Shown here one piece after another: positions 32,427-41,150 of a stretch of DNA of 64,000 bases. Under the pieces are notes generated by a model, which was not told the DNA's origin, searched no databases, and saw nothing but the letters and a program-made list of their open reading frames with translations. Source of the DNA: Amycolatopsis sp. CA-230715. GTDB lineage: Bacteria; Actinomycetota; Actinomycetes; Mycobacteriales; Pseudonocardiaceae. Positions within the stretch are counted from its first letter, which is position 1, and every line of letters begins with the position of its first letter. The stretch spans positions 6,261,501 through 6,325,500 of the forward strand of contig NZ_CP059997.1 of the NCBI RefSeq assembly GCF_018736145.1, read 5' to 3'. A program made the position numbers and the translations under genes.

Positions 32427-34199
32427 GTGGCACGCGAGATCGCCCGGGTGGGCGTGGTGGGACTGGGCACGATGGGGGCCGGGATCGCGGAGGTCCTCGC
32501 ACGCAGCGGACTCACCGTGACCGCCGTCGAGATCGACGACGAGGGCGTCGCGCGCGGGCGCGGGCACCTGGAGAATTCGACGGATCGCGCGCTGGCGAAG
32601 GACAAGCTGGACGCGAAGGCGCGCGAAGAACTCCTCGGCCGCATCACCTACACCACCTCGCTGGCGGATCTGGCCGACTGCGAACTGGTCATCGAGGCGA
32701 TCCCGGAAGACCTGGCGCGGAAGGCCGAGGTTTTCGCCCAGCTCGACAAGATCACCGGCCCCGAAACGATCTTCGCCTCCAACACCTCCTCGCTGTCGGT
32801 CACCGAGATCGGCGTGCACACCGCGCGGCCGGGCAAGGTCGTCGGGATGCACTTCTTCAACCCGGCGCCGGTGCTCAAGCTCGTCGAGATCGTGCGGACC
32901 GTGGTGACCGAGCCGGAGGTGGTCGCCGATGTCGTCGAATTCGCCGGGAAACTGGGGAAAACGCCGGTGGTGATCGGCGACCGCGCCGGGTTCATCGCGA
33001 ACGCGCTCCTGTTCGGCTACCTCAACCACGCGGTGCGGATGTACGAGCAGCGCTACGCCTCGCGGGAGGATCTCGACGCCGCCATGCGGTTCGGCTGCGG
33101 CTACCCCATGGGACCGCTCGCGCTGCTCGACCTCATCGGGCTCGACACCGCGTTCCAGATCCTCGAAACGATGTACAACCAGTCCCGCAACCGGTCGCAC
33201 GCACCGGCGCCGCTGCTGAAGCAGATGATCACCGCCGGTCTGCTCGGCCGCAAGAGCGGGCGCGGGTTCTACACCTACGACGCGCCCGATTCGCCGACCG
33301 TCGTCGCCGACGGGCTCGAAGTGTCCACTGAGGACTCCGGTGGCGTGCGGCCGGTGCGGTCGGTCGGCGTGGTCGGCACCGGCACCATGGCCACCGGCAT
33401 CGTCGAGGTGTTCGCGAAGCGCGGCTATCCCGTCGTGCTCAAGGCGCGCAGTGTCGAGAAGGCGGAGGCCGCGCTCGCGAAGGTGCGCAAGTCGTTGGAC
33501 AAGGCCGTTTCGAAGGGAAAACTGTCCACAGAGGATGCGGCGGCCGCGCTCGCCAGGATCACCCCCGCCGTCGACTACTCCGCACTGTCCGATGTGGACC
33601 TCGTGGTGGAAGCGGTCGCGGAGGTGCTCGAGGTCAAGCAGGACGTGTTCGCGGCGCTGGACGCGGTCGCCAAACCGGGCGCGGTGCTGGCGACCACGAC
33701 CTCCTCGCTGCCGGTGATCGAGTGCGCCGCCGCGACCGCGCGCCCGTCGGACGTGCTCGGCCTGCACTTCTTCAACCCGGCGACGGTGATGAAGCTCGTC
33801 GAGGTGGTGCGCACCATCGCGACCGCGCCCGAGGTCGTCGCCACCGCGCACGCCGTGTGCGGTGAGCTGCGGAAGCATCCCGTCCACTGTGGAGACCGCG
33901 CCGGGTTCATCGTCAACGCGCTGCTCTTCCCGTACCTCAACGACGCGGTGAAGATGCTCGAAGCGCACTACGCCGAGGTCGCCGACATCGACACCGCGAT
34001 GAAGGTGGGCTGCGGCCTGCCGATGGGGCCGTTCGAACTGCTCGACGTGGTGGGGCTGGACGTCTCGCTGGCGATCGAGCGGACGCTTTTCGACGAGTTC
34101 CGGGAAGAGGGCTTCGCCCCCGCGCCGTTGCTGGAGCACCTGGTGACCGCGGGACGGCTCGGCCGCAAGACCGGCAAGGGCTTCCACGACTACACCTGA
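32427..34199 (+). CDS. 3-hydroxyacyl-CoA dehydrogenase, tandem double-module protein
   Basis: The 590-residue protein consists of two complete dehydrogenase modules joined end to end. Module 1 (about 1-285) has the NAD motif VGLGTMGAGIAEVLARSG and the catalytic His in GMHFFNPAPVLKLVE; module 2 (about 295-590) has VGTGTMATGIVEVFAKRG and GLHFFNPATVMKLVE. Each also has the C-terminal helix with YPMGPLALLDLIGLD or LPMGPFELLDVVGLD. It oxidises 3-hydroxyacyl-CoA, probably hydroxybutyryl-CoA, in fatty acid breakdown or butyrate metabolism. The start is GTG 32427 with GGGAGG at 32414-32419. Confidence 0.92.
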   Translation: MAREIARVGVVGLGTMGAGIAEVLARSGLTVTAVEIDDEGVARGRGHLENSTDRALAKDKLDAKAREELLGRITYTTSLADLADCELVIEAIPEDLARKAEVFAQLDKITGPETIFASNTSSLSVTEIGVHTARPGKVVGMHFFNPAPVLKLVEIVRTVVTEPEVVADVVEFAGKLGKTPVVIGDRAGFIANALLFGYLNHAVRMYEQRYASREDLDAAMRFGCGYPMGPLALLDLIGLDTAFQILETMYNQSRNRSHAPAPLLKQMITAGLLGRKSGRGFYTYDAPDSPTVVADGLEVSTEDSGGVRPVRSVGVVGTGTMATGIVEVFAKRGYPVVLKARSVEKAEAALAKVRKSLDKAVSKGKLSTEDAAAALARITPAVDYSALSDVDLVVEAVAEVLEVKQDVFAALDAVAKPGAVLATTTSSLPVIECAAATARPSDVLGLHFFNPATVMKLVEVVRTIATAPEVVATAHAVCGELRKHPVHCGDRAGFIVNALLFPYLNDAVKMLEAHYAEVADIDTAMKVGCGLPMGPFELLDVVGLDVSLAIERTLFDEFREEGFAPAPLLEHLVTAGRLGRKTGKGFHDYT

Positions 34200-34269
34200 C
34201 ATTCGTCATCTCCGTCCGGTGACACCGGGGCACTACCGGCGCCGCACCGCTCGCCGCAGAGTTGTTCCC

Positions 34270-35181
34270 GTGAACAGCAACGAAAACGGCGAGGCGCTGC
34301 GGGTACGCGGCGCGTCGCACTCCTACGGCGCGAACCGCGCGCTCGACGGCGTGGACCTCGACGTCGCGACGGGGGAGTGCGTCGCGCTGCTCGGCCCGAA
34401 CGGCGCGGGCAAGACCACCCTGGTGAACCTGGCGATCGGCCTGCTTCCGCGCCAGCACGGCGAAATCTCGCTCGCGGGCGGCGATCCCCGCCGCGCGGCG
34501 ACCCGGCGCAGGCTCGGCGTCGTCCAGCAGACGCTCGGGTTCCCGACCACGCTCAAGGTGGGCGAGGTCGTGGCGGGGGCCGCGATCAGGGCGGGGCGGT
34601 CGAAGAACGCGGCGGGCCCGGTGCTCGCCGAACTCGACCTGACCGAGCTCGCTGGTCGTCGCGCGGCCAAGCTGTCCGGCGGCCAGCGGCAGCGGGTCCA
34701 GCTCGCGATGGCGCTCGTCGCGGATCCGGCGCTGCTCGTACTGGACGAGCCGACGGTCGGCCTCGACGTGCCCGCCCGCAGGCGGTTCTGGGACCTTCTC
34801 GCGCGGTGGCGGGCGCGGGGCACCGGGGTGCTGGTGACCACGCACCTCATCGAGGAGTCGGCCGCGGTGGCCGATCGCGTCGTAGTACTGGACCACGGGC
34901 GGGTGCTGGCCACCGGCACGCCCGGCGAGCTCGTCGGCAGGCTGCCGGACCGCACCGTCACGGCGCGGACCGGCCTCGGCCGCGAGCGCCTGGTCCGGCT
35001 CCCGGGGGTGGTCTCGGTCGACCGGGAAGGTGAGCACGTCCGGCTCACCACCCGGTCGCCCGAGACCTTGCTTCGAGTGCTCCTCGCCGAAGACCCGGGC
35101 CTGTCCGAACTGCGGGTGGAAGGCGCGGGCCTGGAAGACGCGGTTCTCGCGCTCACGAATGGAACGGAGGTGGCGGCATGA
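34270..35181 (+). CDS. ABC transporter ATP-binding protein
   Basis: The 303-residue product has Walker A GPNGAGKTTL, the signature LSGGQRQRVQLAMALVADP, Walker B LLVLDEPTVGLD and the H-loop TTHLIEESAAVADRV, then a C-terminal domain as in DrrA/NatA-type exporters. GTG 34270 is the preferred start. It overlaps the permease gene by 4 nt; permease, kinase and regulator follow with 4-nt overlaps. The unit resembles DesKR-linked or bacitracin/lantibiotic-type exporters, which respond to membrane stress. Confidence 0.93.
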   Translation: MNSNENGEALRVRGASHSYGANRALDGVDLDVATGECVALLGPNGAGKTTLVNLAIGLLPRQHGEISLAGGDPRRAATRRRLGVVQQTLGFPTTLKVGEVVAGAAIRAGRSKNAAGPVLAELDLTELAGRRAAKLSGGQRQRVQLAMALVADPALLVLDEPTVGLDVPARRRFWDLLARWRARGTGVLVTTHLIEESAAVADRVVVLDHGRVLATGTPGELVGRLPDRTVTARTGLGRERLVRLPGVVSVDREGEHVRLTTRSPETLLRVLLAEDPGLSELRVEGAGLEDAVLALTNGTEVAA

Positions 35182-35936
35182 GCACCGAGACCGGGCTGAC
35201 GGGGCGGTTGTTCCGGGTCGAATTCGTCGACGAACTGAGGGCGATCGTGCGCGAGCCGACCTCGCTGCTGTTCTCGATCGTGATGCCGATCGGCATGTTC
35301 GTGCTCTTCGTTTCCTTGTTCGGCAAGGGAAATTCGGAGTTCGGCGGTCCGGTCGGGACCCAGATGGTGGCGACGTTCGGCACCTTCGGCGTGCTCACCG
35401 TGGCGCTGCTGAACCCCGGTACGAGCGTGGCGGCCGATCGGAACCGCGGCTGGTTGCGGGCGAAGCAGGTTTCCGGCGTTCCGGTGGGAGTCACGCTCGC
35501 CGCGAAGGTCGCCTCGGCGCTGCCCTACGCGCTCGGCCTGCTCGTCGCGATGGCGATCGCGTCGGGACTGACCGGGGCGCTGACCGCGCCGCCGCTGCGG
35601 CTGCTCGCGGTCGCCGGGATCCTGCTCGTCGGCGCGCTGCCGTTCGCGCTGCTCGGCCTCGCCGTCGGGTTCGTCGCCAGCCCGAACGCCACGGCCGCCG
35701 TGCTGAACGCGCTGCTGCTGCCGTCGGCGGTGTTCAGCGGGCTGTGGATGCCGCTGGAGATCATGCCGGGGTTCGTCCGGGACCTCGCGCCGTTCCTGCC
35801 GACCTACCACCTGGCGCGGCTCGCGATGACCCCGCTCTACGGCGGTGCCGCCGGGGTGCACGTGCTGGTGCTGCTCGGGACGACCGCGGTGACCGCGCCG
35901 CTGGCCGCGGTGGCCTATCGTCGTGGCAAGCCATGA
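35178..35936 (+). CDS. ABC transporter permease, ABC-2 type
   Basis: The 252-residue product has about six hydrophobic segments and the ABC-2 pattern, with LLFSIVMPIGMFVLFVSLFG near the N-terminus and the C-terminal SGLWMPLEIMPGFVRDLAPF followed by LPTYHLARLAMTPLYGG. It forms the channel for the preceding ATPase. ATG 35178 overlaps the ATPase stop, and its own stop overlaps the kinase start. The substrate is unknown; an exported lipid or antibiotic is most likely from the context. Confidence 0.9.
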   Translation: MSTETGLTGRLFRVEFVDELRAIVREPTSLLFSIVMPIGMFVLFVSLFGKGNSEFGGPVGTQMVATFGTFGVLTVALLNPGTSVAADRNRGWLRAKQVSGVPVGVTLAAKVASALPYALGLLVAMAIASGLTGALTAPPLRLLAVAGILLVGALPFALLGLAVGFVASPNATAAVLNALLLPSAVFSGLWMPLEIMPGFVRDLAPFLPTYHLARLAMTPLYGGAAGVHVLVLLGTTAVTAPLAAVAYRRGKP

Positions 35937-37030
35937 CGAGTCCGCCGGAACCGAAGACCGCCACGCGCGCCTCGCCGTGGCGGTTCTTGCGGTGGCTGCA
36001 CCTCGTCTACCTGCTGATCCCGTTGTTCCAGCCGGTGTTCGACCCGAACGCGGGCGTGGCGGACTGGGTGATCGCCGGGATCGTGATGGCGGGCGGCGGC
36101 GCGTTGACGGTCATCGGCAGCCTGCGGCCGGAGATCGCGCGCTGGGGTTCGTGGGTGCCGCTCGTCGTGTTCGCGGCGTGCACCGTGTGGCTGAACTCCG
36201 GCGCCTCGGTGCTGATCGTGTACGCGGCCGTCTTCGCCGCGCGCACCGAGCCGCGCCGAGTAGCGTTCCGCCTGTTCGTCGCGTTCACCCTGCTGCTGTT
36301 CGCGATGATCCCGGTGATGCCGGTCGACTGGCCGTGGCGGTTGTGGAGCGTGTTGCCGTCCTTGGTGTTCACCTGGGTCATCGGGCTGGAGGCCGTCGAG
36401 GAAGCGGATCGCGAGCGGGTCGCGACGGAGCTTCGCCTGCGTAACGCCAGGATCGAACACCTCGCCACGGTCACCGAACGCGAGCGCATCGCCCGCGATC
36501 TGCACGACCTGCTCGGGCATTCGCTCACCGCGGTCGTCATGCGCGCGCAGCTGATCGCCGCGGATCCCGCGCGGGCCGTCGAGGAAGCGGGCGAAATCGA
36601 GAAAACCGCGCGAGACGCGCTCGCCGAGGTCCGCGGCGCGCTGACCGGCTGGCGCCAGGCGAGCCTCGACCGCGAGCTGGAATCCGCGAAGGCCGCGCTC
36701 GACTCCCTCGGCGTCGAACTGGTGGTGCGGCGCGATCCCGGGCTCGTGCTCGTCGGGTCCACCGAACACGAACTGGCACTCGCGCTGCGCGAGGCCGTCA
36801 CGAACGTGGTGCGGCACGCGAAGGCGCGCACCTGCCACATCGGCCTGGACCGCGAGCACGGCGAGGTCCGGTTGGTGATCGCCGACGACGGTGTCGGCGG
36901 GAAGTTTCGGGAAGGCACCGGACTGACCGGCATGCGCGAGCGGGTCACCGCGCTCGGCGGCCGGATCGAGCGGATGACGGCGGCGGGCACCACGGTGACC
37001 ATCGCGGTCCCGCTGGAGGTGGCAGTGTGA
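35933..37030 (+). CDS. Sensor histidine kinase, HisKA_3 (DesK-like)
   Basis: The 365-residue product has an N-terminal membrane part with about five hydrophobic segments (20-160) and no large external domain, so it probably senses a signal in the membrane. The dimerisation/phosphoacceptor box is ERERIARDLHDLLGHSLTAV, with the phospho-His in DLHD. The ATPase domain has LREAVTNVVRHAKA and DDGVGGKFREGTGLTGMRER. ATG 35933 overlaps the permease stop (ATGA) and its stop overlaps the regulator start. It is co-translated with the transporter it probably controls. Confidence 0.93.
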   Translation: MTSPPEPKTATRASPWRFLRWLHLVYLLIPLFQPVFDPNAGVADWVIAGIVMAGGGALTVIGSLRPEIARWGSWVPLVVFAACTVWLNSGASVLIVYAAVFAARTEPRRVAFRLFVAFTLLLFAMIPVMPVDWPWRLWSVLPSLVFTWVIGLEAVEEADRERVATELRLRNARIEHLATVTERERIARDLHDLLGHSLTAVVMRAQLIAADPARAVEEAGEIEKTARDALAEVRGALTGWRQASLDRELESAKAALDSLGVELVVRRDPGLVLVGSTEHELALALREAVTNVVRHAKARTCHIGLDREHGEVRLVIADDGVGGKFREGTGLTGMRERVTALGGRIERMTAAGTTVTIAVPLEVAV

Positions 37031-37632
37031 GCGGCGTGATCAGGATCGTGCTCGCCGAGGACCAGTCCATGGTGCTCGGCGCTTTCGCCGCGCTGCTCGA
37101 CCTCCAGGCGGACATCGAGGTCGTGGCCACCGCGACCACCGGTGCCGACGCGCTCGCCGCGGTCGCCGAGCACCGGCCCGACGTGCTGCTCACCGATATC
37201 GAAATGCCGGGCAAGACCGGACTCGACGTCGCCGCCGAACTCCGGGGCACGGCCACGCGCGTCCTCATCGTCACCACGTTCGCGCGCAGCGGTTACCTGC
37301 GCCGCGCGCTCGACGCGGGCGTCGCGGGGTACGTCCTCAAGGACGCGCCGATCGGGGACCTGGCCTCCGCCCTGCGCCGGGTGCACGTGGGCGAGCGCGT
37401 CGTCGCCCCCGAACTGGCCGTCGCCGCGTGGGACGGCGCGGACCCGCTGACCGACCGGGAACGCGAGCTGCTGCGGGAAGTCACCACCGGTGCGTCCAAC
37501 GCGGACATCGCGAAACGCCTGCACCTCGCCGAAGGCACCGTGCGGAACTACCTTTCGGCGGCCATGGCGAAACTGGGCGCGCAAAGCAAAGCGCATGCGG
37601 CGACCATCGCCCGCGACCGCGGCTGGCTGTAA
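37027..37632 (+). CDS. LuxR/NarL-type response regulator (DesR-like)
   Basis: The 201-residue product has a receiver domain (IRIVLAEDQSMVLGA with acidic pair ED, phospho-Asp in DVLLTDIEMPGKTGLD, Lys in YVLKDAP) and a C-terminal LuxR-type helix-turn-helix (LTDRERELLREVTTG, then SNADIAKRLHLAEGTVRNYL). GTG 37027 overlaps the kinase stop. It is the last gene of the four-gene operon and probably regulates that operon. The 268 bp after it hold the inverted repeat at 37648-37723 and little else. Confidence 0.94.
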   Translation: MSGVIRIVLAEDQSMVLGAFAALLDLQADIEVVATATTGADALAAVAEHRPDVLLTDIEMPGKTGLDVAAELRGTATRVLIVTTFARSGYLRRALDAGVAGYVLKDAPIGDLASALRRVHVGERVVAPELAVAAWDGADPLTDRERELLREVTTGASNADIAKRLHLAEGTVRNYLSAAMAKLGAQSKAHAATIARDRGWL

Positions 37633-37647
37633 TTCTATCGGGCGGCG

Positions 37648-37723
37648 AAATTTGCGCTGCCAGGGCGCGGCTCCCAGCTCGACCCGCCGGTTGATCGCGT
37701 TGGCGCCCTGCCATCGCAAATTT
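37648..37723. terminator. Large inverted repeat, probable bidirectional terminator
   Basis: AAATTTGCGCTGCCAGGGCGC (shown here as arm 37648-37668) pairs with 37703-37723 with 19 of 21 bases complementary; the loop is 34 nt. It ends in TTTT on the plus strand and lies between convergent genes, so it may end transcripts from both sides. The A/T-rich tips are unlike the surrounding DNA, so a small remnant of a mobile element is also possible. Confidence 0.6.
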
Positions 37724-37900
37724 TAGAGGGCCCAGGGGCCGTGCGCCCGACTGCACGCTCCCGGCGCGCGGGGCGCACCGGAACGCCGGTTGTGGTCAGG
37801 TTGGCAATGGCCGCGCCTTCGGTGCGGACCTCGCGGCACTCGGAGATGTAGGCGGGCGAGTTCTATGCCCCGAAGGTCACAGTGAGCATTACGACCGCGG

Positions 37901-38104
37901 TCAGCCGCAGCAGCCACCGCCGCAGCATCCGCCGCCGCTCGGCGCGGGTGCCGCCGCGGCGCCGGTCAGCGCGACGGTGGTCAGCAGCTTGACGGTGTCG
38001 GGGTGCCCGCCGGGGCACTCGGCGGGCGAGGACGACTCGCTCATCGGCCGGTTCAGCTCGAACGTCCGAGTGCACTCGCGGCAGCGATAGGCGTAGGTCG
38101 GCAT
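37901..38104 (-). CDS. FmdB family zinc-ribbon protein
   Basis: The 67-residue product begins MPTYAYRCRECTRTFE with the first CxxC, and has a second metal site at CPGGHPDT rather than a perfect CxxC, with the family pattern of a small zinc ribbon. The C-terminal tail is Gly/Cys-rich (GGGCCGGGCCG), so it may bind more metal. FmdB-type proteins are proposed regulators, and their function is not settled. The start is ATG 38104. It is divergent from the phosphodiesterase gene. Confidence 0.88.
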   Translation of the reverse strand: MPTYAYRCRECTRTFELNRPMSESSSPAECPGGHPDTVKLLTTVALTGAAAAPAPSGGGCCGGGCCG

Positions 38105-38156
38105 GCGCCCATTATCGGGCTCGCGCCGGGCGGAGGGGAAGTGGGAAGGTGTCGGC

Positions 38157-39272
38157 GTGGCTGAACCCGCGCATCCGCACCTCGCCGAGGTCGTCCCGTC
38201 CGCGCTCACCGCGCTGGGCGTGCCCGGTTTCGACGGCACGCTGGGGTTTCCGGCGATTTCGCGCGGGTGCGTGCTGCTGATCGACGGGCTCGGCAGGGAA
38301 CTGCTGGACGCCCACGCCGCCGACGCGCCGGTGCTCGCCGAACTCGCGAAGGGCACGTTGCGCGTCGGCTACCCGTCGACGACGGCGGCGGGGCTGGCCG
38401 CCATCGGCACCGGGGTCGCCTCGGGCGAGCACGGCATGACCGGGTACACCTTCGAACTGCCCGGCGTCGGCGTGCTGAACGCGTTGCGCTGGAACAGCCA
38501 CGAGGACGGCGCCGACCTCCGCGGCGCGGCGCCGCCGAGGGACGTGCAACCGTTGCCGACGACGTTCGAGCGCGCCGCGGCGGCCGGAATCCACACGAGC
38601 GTGGTGTCCGCCGCGAAGTTCAAGCACTCGGCGTTGACCGAGGCCGTGCAGCGCGGCGCGCGATACGACGGGGTGCACGCGCTGGGCGATCTCGGCGCGG
38701 GCATCCTGCGCGCACTCGAACCCTCACCGTCGTTCTGCTACGGCTACCACAGCGAACTGGACCTGCTCGGTCACCTGCACGGGCCGGGTTCGCCGGCGTG
38801 GCGTTTCCAGCTCCGCCAAGTAGATCGGCTCGTCGAGTCCATTGTGGACGGACTGCTGCCGGGGTCGATGCTGGCCGTGGTCGCCGACCACGGCATGGTC
38901 GTGGTGCGGGACAAGCTCGATCTCGAAGACGAACCCGAACTGCTCGACGGCGTGCGCGCGTTCGGCGGGGAAGTGCGCGCACGGCACGTCTACACCGAGC
39001 AGGGCGCCGCCGCCGACGTACTCGCCGCATGGCGCTCGGCGCTCGGTGAGCGGGCGTGGGTGCGATCGAGGGAAGAAGCCGTCGAAGAGGGCTGGTTCGG
39101 GCCGGTTTCGAGCCGCGTCCTGCCGCGGATCGGGGACGTCGTTGCCGCCGCACGCGGCGAGTTCGGCATGGTGCGCGGGCTCGCGGAGGCGGTCGAGACC
39201 TCGCTGGTCGGGCAGCACGGCTCGCTGACCACGGCGGAACAACTGGTGCCGCTGGCGATCGCGCTCGGCTGA
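38157..39272 (+). CDS. Alkaline phosphatase superfamily phosphodiesterase
   Basis: The 371-residue product has the metal-binding and nucleophile segments of the nucleotide pyrophosphatase/phosphodiesterase family: GCVLLIDGLGRELLD, YPSTTAAGLAAIGTGVA with the Thr nucleophile, ELDLLGHLHGPGS and VVADHGMVVV. It is predicted to be cytoplasmic since I see no signal peptide. The start is GTG 38157 after GGGAAGG; an earlier start would add a basic leader. The substrate (nucleotide or phospholipid ester) cannot be assigned. Confidence 0.9.
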   Translation: MAEPAHPHLAEVVPSALTALGVPGFDGTLGFPAISRGCVLLIDGLGRELLDAHAADAPVLAELAKGTLRVGYPSTTAAGLAAIGTGVASGEHGMTGYTFELPGVGVLNALRWNSHEDGADLRGAAPPRDVQPLPTTFERAAAAGIHTSVVSAAKFKHSALTEAVQRGARYDGVHALGDLGAGILRALEPSPSFCYGYHSELDLLGHLHGPGSPAWRFQLRQVDRLVESIVDGLLPGSMLAVVADHGMVVVRDKLDLEDEPELLDGVRAFGGEVRARHVYTEQGAAADVLAAWRSALGERAWVRSREEAVEEGWFGPVSSRVLPRIGDVVAAARGEFGMVRGLAEAVETSLVGQHGSLTTAEQLVPLAIALG

Positions 39273-39290
39273 GCCGGTTACCGTGGTTTC

Positions 39291-39584
39291 GTGCCCAGAC
39301 GAAACCGGCCGGGGCGCGGCCGCCGCGACGAACCCGTGCTGGGTGGTGCCACCGGGTGGGCGAGCACCGAGTCCGGCTCCGACGGCGAGTGGCTGGTGCG
39401 CAGCGTCCCCGGCGCGCAGGCGGTCAAGACCTACCGGTGCCCCGGCTGCGACCACGAGATCCGGCCGGGCGTGCCGCACGTGGTGGCCTGGCCGGCCGAC
39501 GAGACCGGTTCCTCGGCCGATCGCAGGCACTGGCACCGCGGGTGCTGGCAGTCCCGCGCGACGAGGAGGCCGAGCCGGTGGTGA
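39291..39584 (+). CDS. Small zinc-finger-like protein (actinobacterial conserved)
   Basis: The 97-residue product has an Arg/Gly-rich start, then KTYRCPGCDHEIRPGVPH, and a later WHRGCW, which together can form a CxxC...H...C metal site. It is of a kind often labelled ATP/GTP-binding protein in actinobacteria, although no nucleotide motif is visible. The start is GTG 39291. Its TGA overlaps the GTG of the following hydrolase gene, so the two are co-translated. Confidence 0.72.
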   Translation: MPRRNRPGRGRRDEPVLGGATGWASTESGSDGEWLVRSVPGAQAVKTYRCPGCDHEIRPGVPHVVAWPADETGSSADRRHWHRGCWQSRATRRPSRW

Positions 39585-40291
39585 GGATCGGGCCCAACGC
39601 GGTGCTGCCCGCGATCCGCGAGTCGATCGTCCTGCGCACCGCCGACGGCCTGCGGCTCGTCGGCGAACTCGCGCTGCCGGAAGACCGCGCGCCGATCGCG
39701 ACGGTGCTCATGCTGCACCCGCTGCCGACGCACGGCGGCTCGATGGACTCGCACGTGCTGCGCAAGGCCGCCGCGCGGCTGCCCGCGCTGGCCGGGCTCG
39801 CGGTGCTGCGGTTCAACACCAGGGGCACCGGGGACAGCGAAGGATCGTTCGGCTCTGCCGAAGCCGAACGCCACGACGTCGCCGCCGCACTGGACTTCGC
39901 CCGGTCGCGCGCGTTGCCCGAGGTGTGGCTCGCCGGCTGGTCGTTCGGGACCGACCTCGCCGTCCGCTACGGGCTCGACCCGCTGGTCCGCGGGCTCGTG
40001 CTGATCGCGCCCCCGATGCGCTGGAGCACCCAGGACCACCTCGCCCGCTGGGCGCCGTCGGGCAAACCGGTGACCGCGCTCGTCCCCGAACACGACGACT
40101 TCCTGCGCCCCGACGGCGTGCGCGAACGCTGCGCCGTCCTGCCCGGTGCGCGCGTGGTGGCGCTGCCCGGGGCGAAGCACCTGCTGGTCGGGTACGCGGA
40201 CGAAGTGCTCGACGAACTCGTCGCCGCGATCCTGCCGGGTTTCACCCCGCCGCTGCCGAGGGAATGGCCGCTCAGCGCAACGGATCGATGA
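39581..40291 (+). CDS. Alpha/beta hydrolase
   Basis: The 236-residue product has the oxyanion segment VLMLHPLPTHGGSMD, a RFNTRGTGDSEGSFG segment typical of bacterial alpha/beta hydrolases, and the nucleophile elbow AGWSFGTDLAV with the catalytic Ser. The Asp/His pair would lie at VPEHDDFL and GAKHLLVG. GTG 39581 overlaps the zinc-finger gene stop; GTG 39578 is equally close. Its end overlaps the convergent 84-residue gene by 20 bp. The substrate is unknown. Confidence 0.9.
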   Translation: MRIGPNAVLPAIRESIVLRTADGLRLVGELALPEDRAPIATVLMLHPLPTHGGSMDSHVLRKAAARLPALAGLAVLRFNTRGTGDSEGSFGSAEAERHDVAAALDFARSRALPEVWLAGWSFGTDLAVRYGLDPLVRGLVLIAPPMRWSTQDHLARWAPSGKPVTALVPEHDDFLRPDGVRERCAVLPGARVVALPGAKHLLVGYADEVLDELVAAILPGFTPPLPREWPLSATDR

Positions 40292-40526
40292 TGACGCTCC
40301 TGAGTCGCACGTGACGCATCCGGACCGTGCCGATCGCGCTCGTCCTCGCCAGCACGATTCGTGTTCCCTCCAGTGCGCGGTCGTCGCGGTTCGCGCACAT
40401 CGCGCAGCAGGGCGCGGCCTCGATGATGAAGACCTGCCCCCGGTGGTCCTCCTGGCTGCCGTTGTAGACCACCACGGCGCCGACCTCCGGCATTTCCGCA
40501 CGAGTGATCCCGCTGTGCTCGTGCAC
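40272..40526 (-). CDS. Hypothetical protein, 84 aa, cysteine-containing
   Basis: GTG 40526 lies just after a strong GGGGAGGG site, which supports translation. The peptide has MPEVGAVVVYNGSQEDHRGQ and EAAPCCAMCANRDD, so a CCxxC cluster may bind metal or form disulfides, and then LARTSAIGTVRMRHVRLRS. No membrane segment is present. I do not recognise it. Its end overlaps the convergent alpha/beta hydrolase gene by 20 bp, an arrangement that would allow antisense effects. Confidence 0.65.
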   Translation of the reverse strand: MHEHSGITRAEMPEVGAVVVYNGSQEDHRGQVFIIEAAPCCAMCANRDDRALEGTRIVLARTSAIGTVRMRHVRLRSVIIDPLR

Positions 40527-40603
40527 GCAGCCCTCCCCGGTCGAACACGGCCCCCATGCGACGTACTCCGAGTGTAGCCAAAAACCGCCGCACGCCGCGG
40601 ATT

Positions 40604-41119
40604 TCAGCGTCGGTAGTGCCGCGAATAGAGGCCGTGGTGCAGGCTCTGGCTGTAGCGGGTGAACCCGAGCCGCTCGGCGACCCTGATCGACGCGTGGTTC
40701 CCGATCGCCACGCTGATCACCACCGGGTTGTCCGGCATGGACCGCTCCGCCCAGTCCACGGCGGCGGCCGCGGCTTCGGTGGCGTACCCGTTGCCCCACG
40801 CGCTCGGTTTCAACCGGTAGTACAGGTTGAGCACGTCCTCGCCGTCGAAATCGCGGTACTGCACGCCGCCGGTGCCGAGGAATTCGCCCGTTTCCGGTTC
40901 GATGATCGCGAAGTACCCGAACCCGTGGTGCGCCCAGTGCGTGAGCCAGGCGGTGAACTTCTCCCGCGCCTGCTCGGGCGTCACCGATTCCGGGGTGAAC
41001 CGGTTGGCGCGCGGGTCGAGCTGGATCTCCAGCGATCGCGCGCGGTCCGATTCCCGCAACGGGCGCAGCAGCAGCCGTTCCGTCCTGATTTCGTCGACCA
41101 TCCCCGCTTGCTCGGTCAC
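40604..41119 (-). CDS. GNAT family N-acetyltransferase, RimJ/RimL type
   Basis: The 171-residue product has the acetyltransferase fold: IRTERLLLRPLRESD, GTGGVQYRDFDGEDV, the acetyl-CoA-binding SAWGNGYATEAAAAAVDWA and the C-terminal NHASIRVAERLGF. It acetylates an unknown amine, perhaps a ribosomal protein or antibiotic. GTG 41119 gives 171 residues; ATG 41101 would give 165 and is also possible. It is divergent from the alpha/beta hydrolase gene at 41151, with 31 bp between. Confidence 0.9.
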   Translation of the reverse strand: MTEQAGMVDEIRTERLLLRPLRESDRARSLEIQLDPRANRFTPESVTPEQAREKFTAWLTHWAHHGFGYFAIIEPETGEFLGTGGVQYRDFDGEDVLNLYYRLKPSAWGNGYATEAAAAAVDWAERSMPDNPVVISVAIGNHASIRVAERLGFTRYSQSLHHGLYSRHYRR

Positions 41120-41150
41120 CCCCGGCACCGTAGACCCCGCGTCCGACAGA

